Shown here: positions 62,151 to 64,000 of the stretch, piece by piece
Layout of the letters: every line of letters starts with the position of its first letter
Position numbering within the stretch: position 1 is the stretch's first letter
NCBI GenBank assembly: GCA_023460935.1
Contig: JAEWOI010000006.1
Span: 1-64,000 of the forward strand
Origin: Actinomycetes bacterium
GTDB lineage: Bacteria; Actinomycetota; Actinomycetes; Propionibacteriales; Propionibacteriaceae
Length of the DNA: 64,000 nt
Direction of reading: 5' to 3'
Notes under the pieces: model-generated
Seen by the model: only the letters and a program-made list of their open reading frames with translations
Databases searched by the model: none
What the model was told of the DNA's origin: nothing
Made by a program: the position numbers and the translations under genes

Positions 62151-63245
62151 ATGACCGAACCGCTCAAGTCACCGCTGCACGACCGCCACCTCGCGCTCGG
62201 CGCGAAGTTCTCCGAGTTCGGCGGGTGGCTGATGCCCCTGCAGTACTCGGGGGTGGTCGCCGAGCACCGCGCCGTCCGGACCGCTGTGGGCATCTTCGAC
62301 GTCAGCCACCTGGGCAAGCTGCGGGTCACCGGGCCCGGCGCTGCCGACTTCGTCAACCGCTGCCTGACCAACGACCTCACCCGGATCGTCCCGGGCCAGG
62401 CGCAGTACACCCTGCTCTGCAACGCCGAAGGCGGGGTGGTCGACGACATGATCGCGTACCTGGTTTCGGACGAGGAGGTCTTCCTCATTCCGAACGCAGC
62501 CAACACCACCACCGTGGGCGCCCTGCTGGCCGATGCCGCACCGGCCGGGGTGGAGGTGGCCAACGAGCACACCGACCATGCCGTCCTGGCCGTGCAGGGC
62601 ACCAACTCCGATGAGACCCTCGCGGCGCTCGGCCTGCCGCTGGACCAGCCGTACATGGGCTTCGCCCGCGGCAGTTGGGGCGGCAAGGAGCTGATCGTGT
62701 GCCGTACTGGGTACACCGGTGAGCGCGGCTACGAGCTGGTGGTGCCGGCAGCCGCGGCGGCGAGCCTCTGGGACGCCGTGGTCGCTGCCGGGGCGGAGTA
62801 CGACCTGCTGCCGTGCGGGCTCGGCGCCCGCGACACGCTGCGCACCGAGATGGGCTACCCGCTGCACGGCCAGGACCTCAGCCCACGGATCAGCCCGGTG
62901 ATGGCCGGCCTGAACTGGGCCGTCGGCTGGGCCAAGGAGGACTTCTGGGGCGCGCCAGCACTGCGCTCCGAGCGGGAGGCGAAGGCCGGCCCGCTGCTGC
63001 GTGGGCTGAAGGCCACCGGTCGCGGCATCCCGCGTCCGCACATGCGGGTGCAGGCGGACGGCGTGGACGTTGGCGAAGTGACCTCGGGCACCTTCTCCCC
63101 GACGCTCGGGACGGGGATCGCGCTGGCGCTGCTGGACCGCTCGGTCACTGTCGGCGGCTCGGTGGACGTCGTCGTGCGTGACCGGCTGGAGCGTTTCGAC
63201 GTGGTCAAGCCGCCGTTCGTGGAGCCGGGGGTCCGGGAGGCCTGA
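62151..63245 (+). CDS. gcvT: Aminomethyltransferase (glycine cleavage T protein)
   Basis: 364 residues from the ATG at 62151, with GAAGAAGGGG upstream. It transfers the aminomethyl carbon from lipoylated GcvH to tetrahydrofolate, releasing ammonia. Seen are SPLHDRHLALGAKFSEFGGWLMPLQY, GIFDVSHLGKLRVTGPGAADF (catalytic Asp region), GGVVDDMIAYLV, RTGYTGERGYEL and GLGARDTLRTEMGYPLHGQDL, then a C-terminal barrel domain. No gcvH, gcvP or glycine riboswitch adjoins it, so the other components are encoded elsewhere. The gene is in line with the alcohol dehydrogenase and aldo/keto reductase genes. Confidence 0.95.
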   Translation: MTEPLKSPLHDRHLALGAKFSEFGGWLMPLQYSGVVAEHRAVRTAVGIFDVSHLGKLRVTGPGAADFVNRCLTNDLTRIVPGQAQYTLLCNAEGGVVDDMIAYLVSDEEVFLIPNAANTTTVGALLADAAPAGVEVANEHTDHAVLAVQGTNSDETLAALGLPLDQPYMGFARGSWGGKELIVCRTGYTGERGYELVVPAAAAASLWDAVVAAGAEYDLLPCGLGARDTLRTEMGYPLHGQDLSPRISPVMAGLNWAVGWAKEDFWGAPALRSEREAKAGPLLRGLKATGRGIPRPHMRVQADGVDVGEVTSGTFSPTLGTGIALALLDRSVTVGGSVDVVVRDRLERFDVVKPPFVEPGVREA

Positions 63246-63287
63246 GCCCCACCCGGCCCTCCGGCACCGGCGCCGACCCGGCCGGGT

Positions 63288-63293
63288 TAGGCT
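63288..63293 (+). promoter_or_regulatory. Candidate -10 box of a leaderless aldo/keto reductase transcript
   Basis: TAGGCT, spacer GCCGGG, then the ATG at 63300. No Shine-Dalgarno is seen. Confidence 0.5.
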
Positions 63294-63299
63294 GCCGGG

Positions 63300-64000
63300 A
63301 TGAAGACCTTCGTGCTGCCAGGGACAGAACTCAGCGTGCCCGCCGTGGTCACCGGCGTGATGCGGATCCAGGACAAGTCGGACGCGGAGGTGCGTGCGCT
63401 CTACGAGGCATCGCTCGACGTCGGCATCAACTTCTTCGACCACGCGGACATCTACGGCTCCAGCGTCCACGGCTGCGAGCGGAGGTTCGCCGAGGCGCTG
63501 CAGCTCAGCCCTTCGCAGCGCGCGGAGATCATCCTGCAGAGCAAGGCCGGGATCGTCACCGACGGCCCCTACTTCGACTTCTCCTACGACCACCTGATCG
63601 AGGCTGTGCACGGCTCGCTCGCCGCGCTGGGCACCGACTACCTGGACATCCTGCTGCTGCACCGCCCCGACGCACTCGTCGAGCCGGAAGAGGTGGCCCG
63701 GGCCTTCGACGAGCTGGAGAGCGCAGGCAAGGTGCGGGCGTTCGGGGTCTCCAACCACACCCCGGCCCAGATCGAGTTGCTCAAGCGCTACGTCCGCCAG
63801 CCGCTGGTGGCCAACCAGTTGCAGCTGTCGATCACCCACGCCCCGATCGTCGCGCAGGGCGTGGCGATGAACATGGCCGACCTCGACCAGTCGATCAGCC
63901 GTGACCTGGGGGTGCTCGACTACTGCCGGCTGCACGACATCACCGTCCAGGCCTGGTCGCCGTTCCAGGCCGGCTTCTTCACCGGGGTCTTCCTCGGCTC
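63300..64000 (+). CDS. Aldo/keto reductase, 3' end beyond the window
   Basis: 233 codons are visible. The AKR barrel motifs are GVMRIQDKSDAEVRALYEASLDVGINFFDHADIYG (catalytic Asp and Tyr), ILQSKAGIV (catalytic Lys), DYLDILLLHRPDALVE (catalytic His), GKVRAFGVSNHTPAQIELL and VQAWSPFQAG. It resembles the YdhF-type reductases that carry RPDA after the His. NADPH-dependent reduction of carbonyls is expected; the substrate is unknown. The start follows TAGGCT by 6 nt. Confidence 0.9.
   Translation, partial: MKTFVLPGTELSVPAVVTGVMRIQDKSDAEVRALYEASLDVGINFFDHADIYGSSVHGCERRFAEALQLSPSQRAEIILQSKAGIVTDGPYFDFSYDHLIEAVHGSLAALGTDYLDILLLHRPDALVEPEEVARAFDELESAGKVRAFGVSNHTPAQIELLKRYVRQPLVANQLQLSITHAPIVAQGVAMNMADLDQSISRDLGVLDYCRLHDITVQAWSPFQAGFFTGVFLG

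Overview
This is a 64 kb stretch of a high-GC actinobacterial chromosome. Counted samples give 41 of 60 G+C at 2641-2700 inside clpB but only 30 of 60 at 541-600 in the left end. DUF3073 and DUF4191 proteins, a Uup-type ABC-F next to lipA/lipB, a two-lipoyl-domain SucB, a HAIR (HspR) operator and many apparently leaderless genes all point to Actinomycetota. Propionibacteriales is my best guess from gene order, but it is unproven. Almost everything is housekeeping; the only visibly foreign part is about 0.4-1.9 kb.

Layout. 1-1.9 kb: end of a lipoprotein gene, a glycosyltransferase fragment and a low-GC XcbB/CpsF-like capsule gene. 2.0-4.7 kb: clpB under a HAIR element. 4.7-9.9 kb: membrane and secreted proteins, trmO, YdcF, a Dps/YciE ferritin-like pair and a WYL regulator. 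9.9-11.8 kb: a DrrAB-like ABC exporter. 11.8-16.7 kb: a large unknown protein, a spermidine-synthase-like protein, pyrE and lemA. 16.8-21.4 kb: sirtuin, DedA, an SpoU methylase, class II aldolase and a DUF559 protein. 22.1-45.3 kb: the whole-pathway purine block (purA, purD-B-C-S-Q, purL, purF-M). It is interrupted by an exopolysaccharide operon (23.7-28.2 kb), a GlcNAc-kinase-like gene, a fused pabBC, gdhA, an SDR and an aldehyde dehydrogenase. 45.4-48.7 kb: DUF3073, a Cys-rich 53-residue protein, a secreted Ig-like/EEP nuclease-phosphatase and a fructosamine-kinase-like gene. 48.7-56.3 kb: ABC-F, DUF4191, lipA, an MFS transporter, lipB and sucB, a lipoate/2-oxo-acid dehydrogenase neighbourhood. 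56.3-64 kb: a small conserved protein, an FAD oxidoreductase, pepA, an AbiEi/VSR-like protein, an iron-type alcohol dehydrogenase, gcvT and the start of an aldo/keto reductase.

The most interesting locus is 23.7-28.2 kb. A processive GT2 synthase is followed by a membrane-fusion-like protein and a GH81 endo-beta-1,3-glucanase lipoprotein, with start/stop overlaps throughout. This suggests a beta-1,3- or mixed-linkage glucan export system. It is preceded by a promoter, a short structured leader and a strong intrinsic terminator, which together look like an attenuator. The synthase gene carries a frameshift at about 24783, so the operon may be inactive in this strain or the sequence may contain an error.

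Other recurring structure: at least twelve genes start 6-7 nt after a TANNNT box (leaderless signature), and there are several long intergenic palindromes (16687-16754, 20804-20862, 60799-60957).
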